Source: CAZXCQ01 sp964639275 (GTDB lineage Bacteria; Desulfobacterota; DSM-4660; Desulfatiglandales; Desulfatiglandaceae). From it: 23,964 nt of DNA. The position numbers were made by a program, and so were the translations under genes. Each line of letters starts with the position of its first letter. Within the stretch, counting starts at the first letter, position 1. Location of the stretch: positions 1 to 23,964 of the forward strand of contig CAZXCQ010000069.1 in NCBI GenBank assembly GCA_964639275.1. Reading direction: 5' to 3'. The notes under the pieces are model-generated. The model worked only from the letters and a program-made list of their open reading frames with translations, made no database searches and was not told the origin of the DNA. Positions 1-7,803 of the stretch are shown here, piece by piece.

Positions 1-176
1 TTTCTTGCCCCCTTGACCCTCTCATCATCATAGAGTCCAAGATATTTGTGTAGGGTATACAGCATACACCTGACAGTGCTACCGTACTCCGCCTCATTGT
101 GTCGAGCAGCCTCCTCAATCTTATTTAGAAGGTCCTCTTTTTCCCTGGCACTCATGGCACGAAGCTCTTCTAGCAT
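1..176 (-). CDS. Partial hypothetical protein, possibly C_GCAxxG_C_C family N-terminus
   Basis: An open reading frame starts at the ATG at 176 and runs off the left edge, giving 58 residues of N-terminus. A strong purine-rich ribosome site (AAGGGGGG) lies 5 nt before the ATG. The visible protein begins MLEELRAMSAREKEDLLNKI and is mostly charged helix. It then has a segment around residues 31-51 (EYGSTVRCM followed by YLGLYDDE) that resembles the start of C_GCAxxG_C_C-type small redox-protein families, where an EYGxCxQ-type segment precedes a LGLxDDE segment. Only one cysteine (residue 37) is visible, and the diagnostic GCAxxG part would lie outside the window. The reading frame is clear. The family is a resemblance recalled from memory and not certain. 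It is transcribed away from the rest of the left-hand cluster. Confidence 0.55.
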   Translation of the reverse strand, partial: MLEELRAMSAREKEDLLNKIEEAARHNEAEYGSTVRCMLYTLHKYLGLYDDERVKGAR

Positions 177-491
177 ACTTACCCCCCTTCGCAGGTGATA
201 TTAAACCGTGAGGTAGGATGGTTTGGATTCCCTTTTCGGGGGTCGGAGTATAGAGGATCTGCCCTTGTGTTTCAATGACAAAAACCGATCATTTCAGGCA
301 GAACACCTTGAATATTCAAGGCCCAAGACATGCACAACCTGCAAAGATAGCCTCACCCCGACCGATACATACCGCCCCAAACCCCCTTACTCCGGAATCC
401 CATTGAGATAATGGTGGTTTGACTACCCACACAAAATTTGCTAAAGGCATGCCCAAAATCCATATACTTCAATAAGACCCGGGAGTGTTTG
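177..491. other. Intergenic region between divergent genes
   Basis: This 315-base stretch separates the minus-strand edge gene from the plus-strand aldolase-like gene, so it should hold both promoters. It contains a perfect 16-bp palindrome (306-321) and a weak plus-strand promoter candidate, TTGACT at 419-424 with a 17-nt spacer and TAAAGG at 442-447. The -35 is good and the -10 is poor. A 62-codon frame at 223-411 starts with TTG, has no ribosome site and resembles nothing I recognise, so I do not call it a gene. Confidence 0.4.
306..321. promoter_or_regulatory. Perfect 16-bp palindrome, candidate operator
   Basis: The sequence CCTTGAATATTCAAGG equals its own reverse complement over 16 bases. 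It sits in the intergenic region between two divergently transcribed genes, about 185 nt before the aldolase-like start and 130 nt before the edge gene. An uninterrupted palindrome with an AT-rich centre in this position fits a dimeric regulator site. No regulator gene is visible beside it. Confidence 0.4.
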
Positions 492-1172
492 ATGAGCAGA
501 TTCGAAATAAAAAGACCCCCCAGGAAGATCATAGAGGATTTGAGTAAGATGTATTCGGGTATCATCCAGGACGCCTGCGATGAAGTCCTGGGGCAGGGCG
601 TGAGGACGTGGATGGATGTGGGCCTGAGGCCGGTCTTCGATGAGGCAAAGTTGATCGGACCCGCAGTGACCTTGCGGATGGTCCCCCCATCCTTTGCCTC
701 CTTTGAGGGCAGATCAGGCCTGAGTCTGGCTTTCGAGGCAATCGATATGGCCCAGCCCGGTGATGTCTTTGTCCTCGGAGGTGGATTGACCGACTCTGGC
801 ATGTGGGGAGAGATGATGGCCATTACTGGGGTGGTGAAGGGTCTCGGTGGCGCGGTCGTGGATGGCGGTGTAAGGGATGTTTTGGCGATCCGCAAGATGA
901 AATTTCCCCTTTTCTATCGAAATCCCGTTGTCACAACCGCACAGACGAGGCTCGACACGGTTTCGGTCAATGAGCCGGTTCAATGTGGGGGGCGATTGGT
1001 TTGTCCGGGGGACCTGGTGTTTGGCGATTATGACGGGATCACCGTGGTTCCAAGAGATGCCATAGAGAAGATATATCCGTTGTGTCTCCAGTATTTTGAT
1101 ATGGAGGAAAAGCAGCGGGCTGCCCTAAAGCAGGGGATGCGGTTAACAGAGCTAAAGGAAAATATCCTCTGA
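492..1172 (+). CDS. RraA / 4-hydroxy-4-methyl-2-oxoglutarate aldolase-like protein
   Basis: This is a 226-residue protein of the RraA-like superfamily, whose enzymes are divalent-metal aldolases or decarboxylases acting on 2-oxo acids such as 4-hydroxy-4-methyl-2-oxoglutarate and oxaloacetate. The family's R-D pair is present at residues 128-129 in the segment VVDGGVRD, preceded by WGEMMA (residues 105-110). The late motif PGDLVFGDYDGITVVP (about 172-187) is typical of the fold. I chose the ATG at 492 over a TTG at 438, because GGGAG lies 6 nt before it and the family usually starts near this point. True RraA (RNase E inhibitor) is about 160 residues, so this longer form is more likely a catabolic aldolase. 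It lies 226 nt before the cyclase-family gene on the same strand, and a joint catabolic role is inference. Confidence 0.85.
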   Translation: MSRFEIKRPPRKIIEDLSKMYSGIIQDACDEVLGQGVRTWMDVGLRPVFDEAKLIGPAVTLRMVPPSFASFEGRSGLSLAFEAIDMAQPGDVFVLGGGLTDSGMWGEMMAITGVVKGLGGAVVDGGVRDVLAIRKMKFPLFYRNPVVTTAQTRLDTVSVNEPVQCGGRLVCPGDLVFGDYDGITVVPRDAIEKIYPLCLQYFDMEEKQRAALKQGMRLTELKENIL

Positions 1173-1289
1173 AGATGGATGTGCCAGAACTTTAGGGCCG
1201 TAGGAAAATAACGTAACATTTCAAAAAGCAGAAGGCGGGAATCCAGAGGCCCGATATCTAAATAAAACGAAACGTAACACTTTAGCCGC

Positions 1290-1325
1290 TTGAAAGCCGG
1301 GCAATGGGGATTCCGAACCCCCATT
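1290..1325 (+). repeat. Dispersed 36-nt repeat, copy A (hairpin-forming)
   Basis: The block beginning TTGAAAGCCGGG and ending GAACCCCCATT is found again, inverted, at 12198-12233 with a few mismatches. The core ATGGGGATTCCGAACCCC is shared exactly and is itself an imperfect inverted repeat that can fold into a short hairpin. It lies in the non-coding gap between the aldolase-like and cyclase-like genes. Confidence 0.65.
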
Positions 1326-1398
1326 CTCCTGTCCAAGTTTCAATTTTGAAGAAAGCTAGATTGATACAACAAAACGAATTTAGATAAGGAGTCAATAA

Positions 1399-2199
1399 AT
1401 GGGAAGGGAAGTATTGGTAGACTTGAGCCATCCGTTTGGGGACAAGACACCGCTATGGCCGTATTTCGAGGATGTCAAGATTGAACGGGTGCACTATATG
1501 GCCAAGTCCGGCGTTCTGTCGCAAAAAATAACAACGGTTATGCACTGCTCCACCCATGCTGATTCGCCGGGACATGTTGTTGAAGGACTTGAATTTACTC
1601 ACGAAATTCCGTTGGAGAAATACTACGGAACAGGGGTCATTGTCAACATTCCCAAAAAACGCTGGGAACTGATTACTGCGGACGATCTAGAAAACGCGGT
1701 GCCCAAGATTCAACCAGGGGACATCGTGATCATCCGAACCGGGTGGCACCAGTTTTGGGGAGACAGCAAAAAGTATTTTGCCTATTCCCCGGGACTGGGG
1801 AGAGAAGCGGGCGAATGGTTTGTCGAAAAAAGAGTTAAAGCTGTCGGGGTCGATCAGCAGGCCCTGGATCATCCTTTCCATACCGCCATCGGGCCTCATG
1901 GTCCCGGTCCTCTGAATCCCGATGTCTGTGAACAATACTATAAAGAAACGGGCCGAAAAGTGGAAGAAGATTTTCCCGAGTGGGAACCTTGCCATAATCT
2001 ACTCATGAGAAACGGTATTGTTGGATGGGAAAATGTCGGTGGTGACATCGAAAAGGTCGTGGGCAAACGTGTAACGATTATGGGATTCCCGATCCGCTGG
2101 TATATGGGAGACGGCTCGATCGTACGCCTGGTGGCAAAAATTGACGAAGATGAACTAAACGATGTTCCGGACAGGGTCTATAAATACGGAACCACTTAA
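1399..2199 (+). CDS. Cyclase-family protein (kynurenine-formamidase-like metal hydrolase)
   Basis: This 266-residue protein belongs to the cyclase family (PF04199), which includes bacterial kynurenine formamidase and isatin hydrolase. These are Zn or Mn amide and lactam hydrolases. The metal-binding signature HCSTHADSPGH at residues 49-59 is a full match to HxGTHxDxPxH except that C-S replaces x-G. The protein opens with VDLSHPF, another family hallmark. A clear ribosome site (AAGGAG) precedes the ATG by 7 nt. No tryptophan-degradation partners are nearby, so the substrate is unknown. Its position beside an aldolase-like gene and a CoA ligase suggests ring-opening or amide hydrolysis in a catabolic route, which is inference. 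The remnant of a transposase starts almost directly at its stop codon. Confidence 0.85.
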   Translation: MGREVLVDLSHPFGDKTPLWPYFEDVKIERVHYMAKSGVLSQKITTVMHCSTHADSPGHVVEGLEFTHEIPLEKYYGTGVIVNIPKKRWELITADDLENAVPKIQPGDIVIIRTGWHQFWGDSKKYFAYSPGLGREAGEWFVEKRVKAVGVDQQALDHPFHTAIGPHGPGPLNPDVCEQYYKETGRKVEEDFPEWEPCHNLLMRNGIVGWENVGGDIEKVVGKRVTIMGFPIRWYMGDGSIVRLVAKIDEDELNDVPDRVYKYGTT

Positions 2200-2310
2200 A
2201 AATCCTTCCATAAAAAGTCTTGTTGTGCCCTTTCGGAATGAATACAATGTGATACTTGCAATCGCATATCGAATGGCCTAAACTCTCAAATGTCATTCTT
2301 TGTCCTCCTT
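2200..2310 (-). pseudogene. IS200/IS605-type Y1 transposase (tnpA) 5' remnant
   Basis: Read on the minus strand, an ATG at 2296 with a perfect AAGGAGG ribosome site 7 nt upstream opens a frame beginning MTFESLGHSICDCKYHIVFI and continuing PKGHNKTFYGRIF. This is the characteristic start of IS200-family TnpA proteins, in which WDCKYHxVFIPK is followed by a basic stretch and LYGxI. The similarity stops after about 32 residues, exactly where the stop of the cyclase gene lies. The HUH motif and catalytic tyrosine are therefore absent. It is the start of an element whose remainder has been deleted, and the left-end sequence may extend upstream of the ATG into the 2311-2416 gap. Family recognition is from memory of the conserved N-terminus. 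Confidence 0.75.
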
Positions 2311-2416
2311 TTTGCTTTTGAACCGCCAGGATCGAAGGAGGACTTTATCACCCATTGGAAGCCTCACGAGTCAAACTGGTGGATTACCTATCTCTTGGTT
2401 ATTTCTGGCGAGCCCT

Positions 2417-3163
2417 ATGCTTGAAGTACATAACCTGATGGTCTTTTTTGAAAATGCCCTGGCCCTTAATGACTTTTCCATGGAGGTCAAAAAAGGGGAG
2501 ATCGTCGGGGTCATCGGATCTAATAGTGCGGGCAAGACGACCCTTATGAACACTGTTTCAGGGCTCCTCATAGACATGAGGATCAAGGAGCAGCGCAAGG
2601 GTGGGGAAAGAATAACCACCTATGGTGAGATCATCTTTCAGGGCAAGGACATCACGGCTACCCATCCGTACGACCGGGTAAAGATGGGGCTTGTCCTTGC
2701 CAGGGAGAGACATCCCATATTCCCGGAAAGTGATGTGGCGGAAAACCTCAAGATAGCCGGCCACCAGAGAAAAAAATCCGAGATCAAGGAGATGACCCGA
2801 TATGTCTTTACCCTTTTTCCGACGCTCTCTCATCTCGGACGCCGAAAGGCGGGGTTTCTGAGCGGGGGGGAACAGCAGATGCTGGCCATCGGGATGACCC
2901 TCATTGTCAAACCGAGCCTTTTGCTCCTGGACGAACCCCTGTTGGGACTCAGCCCCATGATGCAGACCATGCTGGTGGAAGCGATCCAGAACCTGAGAAA
3001 GGAGTCGGGCATAACCATCCTCATAACCGAGCAGTTTGCCCGGCCCATACTCCCGATGATCGACAGAGGTTATGTCATTGAGAATGGGATGCTCACCCTG
3101 ACCGGCACAGGGGCAGAACTGATGGACAACCCCGAGATAAAGGCGGCCTATTTCGGAATCTGA
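2417..3163 (+). CDS. ABC transporter ATP-binding protein, LivF-like
   Basis: This 248-residue ATPase is of the branched-chain amino acid (HAAT/LivF) class. Walker A is GSNSAGKT at 34-41, with the usual G of NGAGK replaced by S. The signature LSGGEQQ starts at 148, and Walker B ends in LLLDEP with D172-E173. The switch region reads ITEQ, as LivF proteins often have Gln where other ABC ATPases have His. I chose ATG 2417 rather than a TTG at 2300, because homology begins there (MLEVHNLMV) and because the upstream stretch belongs to the transposase remnant. It lies 4 nt before the CoA ligase, so the two are co-transcribed. No permease or binding-protein gene accompanies it here. It may serve the complete Liv set at 15367-20106 or be left over from a lost transporter. 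Confidence 0.88.
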   Translation: MLEVHNLMVFFENALALNDFSMEVKKGEIVGVIGSNSAGKTTLMNTVSGLLIDMRIKEQRKGGERITTYGEIIFQGKDITATHPYDRVKMGLVLARERHPIFPESDVAENLKIAGHQRKKSEIKEMTRYVFTLFPTLSHLGRRKAGFLSGGEQQMLAIGMTLIVKPSLLLLDEPLLGLSPMMQTMLVEAIQNLRKESGITILITEQFARPILPMIDRGYVIENGMLTLTGTGAELMDNPEIKAAYFGI

Positions 3164-3167
3164 GCCC

Positions 3168-4811
3168 ATGGGAAAGAGAGGCAGTCACGGCATATTTTCC
3201 AGATTTGAGGCAGTTGCCCGGAAAAGGGGGGACAACACCGCTGTCATCTATCTAGGCACCCGATACTCCTATCTCAAACTGAAAGATCTGGCCGAACGCT
3301 TTGCCGCCGCCCTGGGAGAGATGGGGCTCCAACCGGGTCAGAGGATCATCATCTATCTGCCAAACAGCATCCAGTGGGTGATCGCGTGGCTGGGGATCCA
3401 GAGAGCGGGTGGGGTCTGTGTGCCCATAACCCCGATCTACACCCCCTACGACCTCAAGTATATCGCCAATGATAGCGCGGCAGAGGCAATCATCTGCGCT
3501 GATACCAATTTCGGTTACGTAACAAAGGTATTACCCGAAACCCACCTAAAAAAGATAGTGGTGACCAGAATGGCCGACCTCCTGCCCTGGTGGAAGCGCT
3601 CCTTTGGCTACCTCTTTAATGTCATCCCCAAGGGGAAGACAGCCTTTCACAAGGACACCTATTCCCTCAGGAAGCTCCTTTCCACTCACCGAAACGGGAA
3701 AAAAAGATCGCCGAGGATCCTGAGAGAGGGGAGCCCCATGGTAGAGATCCTCTATACCGGGGGGACCACCCGGTACCCCAAGGGGGTCCCCATCAATCAG
3801 GCACTCTTTCTTACCTGCGCCGAGGAAAACGTCAGAATCAGCGAACCGCTCTTTCCGCCAGAGCAAAACATTATCATGGGCAATGCCCCCCTCTTCCATA
3901 TCCTGGGACAGACCTGCGGTCTCAGCACCCTCCTGGTGGGCGGGACCTTGATGCTCCAGCCAAAGGTCAACCTGGACGCCACCCTGGAGTCGATCCAGCG
4001 ATTCAAGGCAAAGACCATGATAGGGGTACCCACCCTCTATCGGATGATCCTCGAACATGACCGGCTCGACCAGTATGACCTGAGTTCGGTGGATTACTGG
4101 TACAGCGCAGGAGACGTGCTGCCTGTCGAGGTGGGAAGGCGATGGTATGAGAGATTCCACAAGGTCATCTATCAGGGATATGGCGCCACCGAGACCTGCG
4201 GCGGTGTGACCATGTGCCCCGTAGACATCGAGAACCCCCCAAAAAGCGTGGGGACCATCGTGGCGAGCAAGCGGGTAAAGATCGTGGACACCGAAACCCT
4301 CGAACCGGTTCCCTTGGGGGAGCCCGGGGAGCTGCTTGTCTCATCCGATCACATGGTCAGCGAATACCTCAACAAGCCCGAGGAGACCCGAGAGGCCTTT
4401 ATTGAAATGGAGGGGCAGAAGTGGTACCGCACCGCTGATATCATGTCCATGGATGAGGCGGGGAATCTCTATTTTGTTGATCGGACCGTGGATACCATAA
4501 AGCACAAGGGCTACCGGGTATCGGCCTCAGAGATAGAGGCGGTTCTTCAGGAACACTCGGCGGTCATCGCCTCCTGCGTGGTCGGGGTGGAAGATCCAAG
4601 GGTCGGGGAGAGGATCAAGGCATTTGTGGTCCTCAAGGAAGATATCAAAGGGATTACGGGCTATGATCTCATCAGGTGGTGCCGGAAAAGACTCGTATCC
4701 TACAAGGTCCCGCAATATATCGAATTCAGGGACATGCTCCCCAAGTCAAAGGTCGGAAAGCTCCTGCGGCGAGAAATCCGCAGCGAGGAAGAGCGCAGGG
4801 CCGGGGCCTGA
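3168..4811 (+). CDS. AMP-dependent acyl/aryl-CoA ligase
   Basis: This 547-residue member of the adenylate-forming superfamily makes an acyl-adenylate from a carboxylic acid and ATP, then transfers the acyl group to CoA. The phosphate-binding loop is YTGGTTRYPKG (196-206, normally YTSGTTGxPKG), the A5 motif YGATET is at 338-343, and YRTAD at 420-424. The hinge and C-terminal domain carry GYRVSASEIE (448-457) and the catalytic lysine K531 in PKSKVGKLL. Length is typical for a medium/long-chain or aromatic acid CoA ligase. It starts 4 nt after the ATPase gene. The specificity cannot be read from sequence. The nearby 4-hydroxybenzoyl-CoA-reductase-like enzyme makes an aromatic acid an attractive but unproven substrate. 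Confidence 0.9.
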   Translation: MGKRGSHGIFSRFEAVARKRGDNTAVIYLGTRYSYLKLKDLAERFAAALGEMGLQPGQRIIIYLPNSIQWVIAWLGIQRAGGVCVPITPIYTPYDLKYIANDSAAEAIICADTNFGYVTKVLPETHLKKIVVTRMADLLPWWKRSFGYLFNVIPKGKTAFHKDTYSLRKLLSTHRNGKKRSPRILREGSPMVEILYTGGTTRYPKGVPINQALFLTCAEENVRISEPLFPPEQNIIMGNAPLFHILGQTCGLSTLLVGGTLMLQPKVNLDATLESIQRFKAKTMIGVPTLYRMILEHDRLDQYDLSSVDYWYSAGDVLPVEVGRRWYERFHKVIYQGYGATETCGGVTMCPVDIENPPKSVGTIVASKRVKIVDTETLEPVPLGEPGELLVSSDHMVSEYLNKPEETREAFIEMEGQKWYRTADIMSMDEAGNLYFVDRTVDTIKHKGYRVSASEIEAVLQEHSAVIASCVVGVEDPRVGERIKAFVVLKEDIKGITGYDLIRWCRKRLVSYKVPQYIEFRDMLPKSKVGKLLRREIRSEEERRAGA

Positions 4812-4834
4812 ATGCCCCTCAACAAAACCCGGCT

Positions 4835-5125
4835 TCATTGCTGCCAGAGGATCTGTCAAAAGGGGGACCTTTGGTCATCAAGAGGGTCGATACTGGCTCA
4901 TTTCATTGGGCGTCGGCCTAGAGCTCCACTCCCGCACCTTCAGGATCGAGTTCACCCGGATAGACCTGTAACTGTCCCGTCTCTTCCATAAAGCCTCGCG
5001 CACGTTCCAGGATCACAAAAGCGGCATGACCCTCATTCAGATGGCAGACATCAGGGTGGATTCCCAGGGCCTGAAGTATTCGCCAGCCGGTAATCCCCAG
5101 CAACAGCTCCTAGGCGAACCGGAGG
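4835..5125 (-). pseudogene. Internally deleted relic of alpha-glucan phosphorylase (glgP)
   Basis: Three blocks match the intact phosphorylase at 12281-14809 at the nucleotide level and in the same orientation. The last codons (CTGCCAGAGGATCTG) match 12288-12302, a block at about 4866-4973 matches about 12434-12540, and a block at about 4976-5123 matches about 13931-14080. The roughly 130 bp and 1.4 kb between them are missing, and the larger junction has CTG microhomology. On the coding strand the copy has nonsense changes relative to the intact gene (CAG to TAG, TAT to TAG, GGA to TGA), and its fused frame joins residues near 294 directly to residues near 759. Point differences are scattered through it, so the duplication is not recent. 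It cannot encode an enzyme. Confidence 0.9.
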
Positions 5126-5216
5126 CTGGCGTCATCAGGCAGCACAGCACTTTCTCAACACCCAGGTCCTCCCTGAACTGAGACCTCTGTATTTAAGCCC
5201 CGCGTTGCGACCACAA

Positions 5217-5231
5217 TCCCGCAAGGCGGGA
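5217..5231 (+). terminator. Short hairpin with downstream T-run, weak terminator candidate
   Basis: TCCCGC and GCGGGA form a 6-bp stem with a 3-nt loop, and a run of five T begins 9 nt later (5240-5244). The gap before the T-run makes it a poor intrinsic terminator. It could still limit read-through from the CoA ligase operon into the promoter at 5246. Confidence 0.25.
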
Positions 5232-5245
5232 CGGGCGGATTTTTC

Positions 5246-5274
5246 TTGACCCCCAAGACCGTTTCATCTATAGT
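5246..5274 (+). promoter_or_regulatory. Sigma-70 promoter for the oxidoreductase-aminotransferase pair
   Basis: TTGACC at 5246-5251, a 17-nt spacer and TATAGT at 5269-5274 make a near-consensus promoter. Transcription would begin near 5281, leaving a leader of about 45 nt before the ATG at 5327. Confidence 0.6.
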
Positions 5275-5326
5275 TCACTCTCAAAAAAGCGAGTTCTTAT
5301 CAGTAGTTAAAGGAGGAGTGAAAAAC

Positions 5327-6469
5327 ATGCGTGCATTCGTACTGGGCGGGGCAGGGGGTATGGGGCAGGGCGTGGCCAGGGACCTCATAAAACAAGAGCC
5401 AGTCACGGATGTTATCCTTGGAGACTTGTATCCGGACCCGGAAAGACTGGCCCCCAAATTACGCGAGAGTGCAAAGGTCACCCTGCTCAAGATGGACGTA
5501 AATGATCATAGGGGCATGGTAACGACATTTAAAGACTCGGATGTCGTCATCAACTGCGCGGGCCCCTTTTACAAGACGGCCGTGCCGGTGGCCAAGGCCG
5601 CGGTTGAGGCGCGCGTCAACTATATTGATATCTGTGATGATTACGAGGGAACCGAAATCCTTTTCAACTCTGAGATAGACGAAATGGCGAAAGCGGCCGG
5701 CATTACCGTTCTTACGGGTATGGGATCCGACCCGGGAACCAACAATGTCCTGGTGAAATGGTTTGCGGATCGTCTGGACAGTGTTGATGATATCTATCTT
5801 TACTGGGTAGTGGCCATCGCCGAGCTTTCAGGAGCCGCCTGGGACCACAGCCTTCATATGACCCTGGGGAAGGTCCCGCAGTATCTCAACGGTGAATTGG
5901 TCCATGTGGAAGGCGGGACCGGAGTCGTGGCGGAAGAGTTTCTCGAACCCTTAGGGACCTGTCATGTCCGCTACGTGGGTCACCCGCAGCCCTTGACTAT
6001 CCCCAAGTATATCAAAGGGGTAAAAAACGTCATAATCAAAGGGGCGCTCATACCTCTCTGGGTGGACGAACTGATCAAAGAACAAAAAGACACGGGTTTC
6101 TTGAGTAAAGAACCCAAGGATATCAACGGCACGAGCGTAATACCCTATGACCTGACGCTCAAGCTTTGGGAGACCATCCCCGAAGGCAGAGACAAAGGTC
6201 CGCAGGCTTCGGGCCTCAAAGTCATTGTCAAAGGCGAGCGAGGAGGCAAAAAAGTGACCTACACAGCCGATATGGTGGGAAGGATGGCTCCCGGCACAGG
6301 GATTCCCGCATCCATCGCAGCGCTCATGATGGATGCCGGGGATGTAACCGAAAAGGGCGTGACCGCCCCTGAGGGCTGCATCGATCCGGGCAAATTCCTT
6401 GCGGCATTCTTGAAGCGAGGCGCAAGAATCCATCAGACGGAAAAGATATCATCCATGTTTGAGGCCTAA
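5327..6469 (+). CDS. Saccharopine dehydrogenase-like NAD(P)-dependent oxidoreductase
   Basis: This 380-residue protein has an N-terminal Rossmann domain of the saccharopine dehydrogenase family (PF03435). The nucleotide loop is GGAGGMGQG (residues 7-15), followed by DVVINCAGPFYKT (72-84) and the family segment GMGSDPGTNN (131-140). The C-terminal half resembles the substrate/dimer domain of saccharopine and carboxynorspermidine dehydrogenases. I chose ATG 5327, because AGGAGG lies 10 nt upstream and the Rossmann strand starts at once. A longer frame from 5246 starts inside the promoter. It is followed 20 nt later by a class III aminotransferase, so the pair probably acts together on an amino acid or imine intermediate. 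Which one is not evident. No lysine-biosynthesis genes are adjacent. Confidence 0.85.
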   Translation: MRAFVLGGAGGMGQGVARDLIKQEPVTDVILGDLYPDPERLAPKLRESAKVTLLKMDVNDHRGMVTTFKDSDVVINCAGPFYKTAVPVAKAAVEARVNYIDICDDYEGTEILFNSEIDEMAKAAGITVLTGMGSDPGTNNVLVKWFADRLDSVDDIYLYWVVAIAELSGAAWDHSLHMTLGKVPQYLNGELVHVEGGTGVVAEEFLEPLGTCHVRYVGHPQPLTIPKYIKGVKNVIIKGALIPLWVDELIKEQKDTGFLSKEPKDINGTSVIPYDLTLKLWETIPEGRDKGPQASGLKVIVKGERGGKKVTYTADMVGRMAPGTGIPASIAALMMDAGDVTEKGVTAPEGCIDPGKFLAAFLKRGARIHQTEKISSMFEA

Positions 6470-6489
6470 CACAGGGCAGGAGACTTTTC

Positions 6490-7758
6490 ATGAAAGAGGC
6501 GCGAAAACTGAACATCACCAAGAGCCGGGAACTCTTCGAAGAAGCGTCCGGATTGGTGCCGGGAGGCGTTCTCGGGGCAAGAAAGCCCAGCGATTTTATC
6601 GAAGGAGAATACCCCATATTTCTTGAAACCGGCAAAGGGTGCCGCCTGACGGATGTTGACGGCAACGAATTTGTCGATTTCTTGTGCGGTTATGGCCCCA
6701 TCATCCTCGGTTACCGTGAAGACGAGGTGGATGACGCCGTGTGTAGACAGATAAAAGAAAAGGGGTTCTGTTTCACGCTGACACAAAAATTCCAGAATGA
6801 GCTGGCGAAGAAGCTCACCGAACTTGTTCCCTCATCCGAGTTGAGCATTTTTCTAAAAACTGGCTCCGACGCCACAACCGCAAGTATTCGTATTGCAAGA
6901 GCCTATACCGACAAGATCAAAATTATGCGTTGCGGTTACCATGGCTGGCATGACTGGTGCGTTGAAATGAAAGGCGGGATTCCTTCAAAATTTTATGAAG
7001 ATGTATTTGAATTTCATTACAATAGACTCGATCAGGTGGAAGAGCTGATGGCGACCCATGGTGATGAGACCGCTGCAATCATCATGACGCCGTTCGGTCA
7101 TCCAAACCATGAAAAGATGCAAGAACCCAACCCCGGGTTTCTTGAAGGCGTAAGGGATCTTGCAGACAAGTATGGCGCGGTGTTGGTCTATGATGAGATA
7201 CGGACCGCCTTCAGACTCAGAATGGGTGGTGCTCAGGAGCTCTACGGCGTGACTCCCGACCTGACAGTGCTGGGAAAGGCGATCGCCAACGGATATCCGA
7301 TCTCTGTTGTGACCGGTAAGAAAGACGTCATGATGGCGGCCGAGCACAGGCTTTTTATTTCGTCAACCTTTTTCCCGAACAGCGAAGGATTTGTCGCCGC
7401 GCTGAAGACCATAGAAATCCTCGAGCGGGACAAAGTGCTCGAAAACATCTGGAAAAAGGGCGACCGCTTCATCGAGAAGATCCGGGCGCTGCTCGACAAA
7501 TATGATGTGGGAGCCGAGTTGACTGGCGTCGGCCCCATGTTCTACATTACCTTTGAAAAGGACAAAACAGGGACATACAAGGGAAAACGTAAGGACTTCT
7601 ATACGCAGCTCATCCGTAAAGGGTTCTTCTTCACGCCGTACCACCACGCCTATATCAGCTTTCGACACACGGAAGAAGACCTAAACCTGACCCTGACAGC
7701 CATTGAGGAATCCCTGGCGTATGTGAGAGAAAAATACTATCCAAACGCAGGCGAGTAG
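6490..7758 (+). CDS. Class III aminotransferase, glutamate-1-semialdehyde-aminomutase-like
   Basis: This 422-residue PLP enzyme is of aminotransferase class III, closest in layout to HemL-type proteins. Visible landmarks are VPGGV (23-27), the phosphate-contacting GSDATT (125-130), the aromatic stack YHGWHDW (150-156), the PLP-binding D235-E236 in VYDEIRTAFR, and the Schiff-base lysine K263 in LGKAIANGYP. True HemL has GTEATM and VMTGFR at the equivalent places, so this is probably a paralogue for another amine and not the haem-pathway enzyme. The gene starts 20 nt after the saccharopine-dehydrogenase-like gene and almost certainly shares its message. A transamination plus NAD(P)H-dependent step on a common intermediate is inference. 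Confidence 0.87.
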   Translation: MKEARKLNITKSRELFEEASGLVPGGVLGARKPSDFIEGEYPIFLETGKGCRLTDVDGNEFVDFLCGYGPIILGYREDEVDDAVCRQIKEKGFCFTLTQKFQNELAKKLTELVPSSELSIFLKTGSDATTASIRIARAYTDKIKIMRCGYHGWHDWCVEMKGGIPSKFYEDVFEFHYNRLDQVEELMATHGDETAAIIMTPFGHPNHEKMQEPNPGFLEGVRDLADKYGAVLVYDEIRTAFRLRMGGAQELYGVTPDLTVLGKAIANGYPISVVTGKKDVMMAAEHRLFISSTFFPNSEGFVAALKTIEILERDKVLENIWKKGDRFIEKIRALLDKYDVGAELTGVGPMFYITFEKDKTGTYKGKRKDFYTQLIRKGFFFTPYHHAYISFRHTEEDLNLTLTAIEESLAYVREKYYPNAGE

Positions 7759-7803
7759 ATAAGATTACGATGTGGATTTGAAGATGTTGTGGCTGTTCAT
7801 CTT

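Noticed and set aside
223..411. A 62-codon plus-strand frame with one CxxC
   Set aside because: It starts at TTG without a ribosome site, crosses the palindrome at 306-321, and shows no family pattern.
1206..1280. Two direct copies of ACGTAACAYTT about 65 nt apart, upstream of the cyclase-like gene
   Set aside because: The units are short and only two, so chance is not excluded. No CRISPR-like spacing or further copies are visible.
2290..2424. A 44-codon plus-strand frame from ATG 2290 that overlaps the ABC ATPase start by 8 nt and has natural-looking codons
   Set aside because: It has no ribosome site, lies over the reverse-strand transposase remnant and its leader, and resembles no family I know. 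It could be a remnant of a lost upstream gene, but I cannot support that.
4918..5103. A 61-codon minus-strand frame resembling glycogen phosphorylase
   Set aside because: It is a chance open stretch in the deleted glgP relic, joining two distant parts of the enzyme. It is not a gene.
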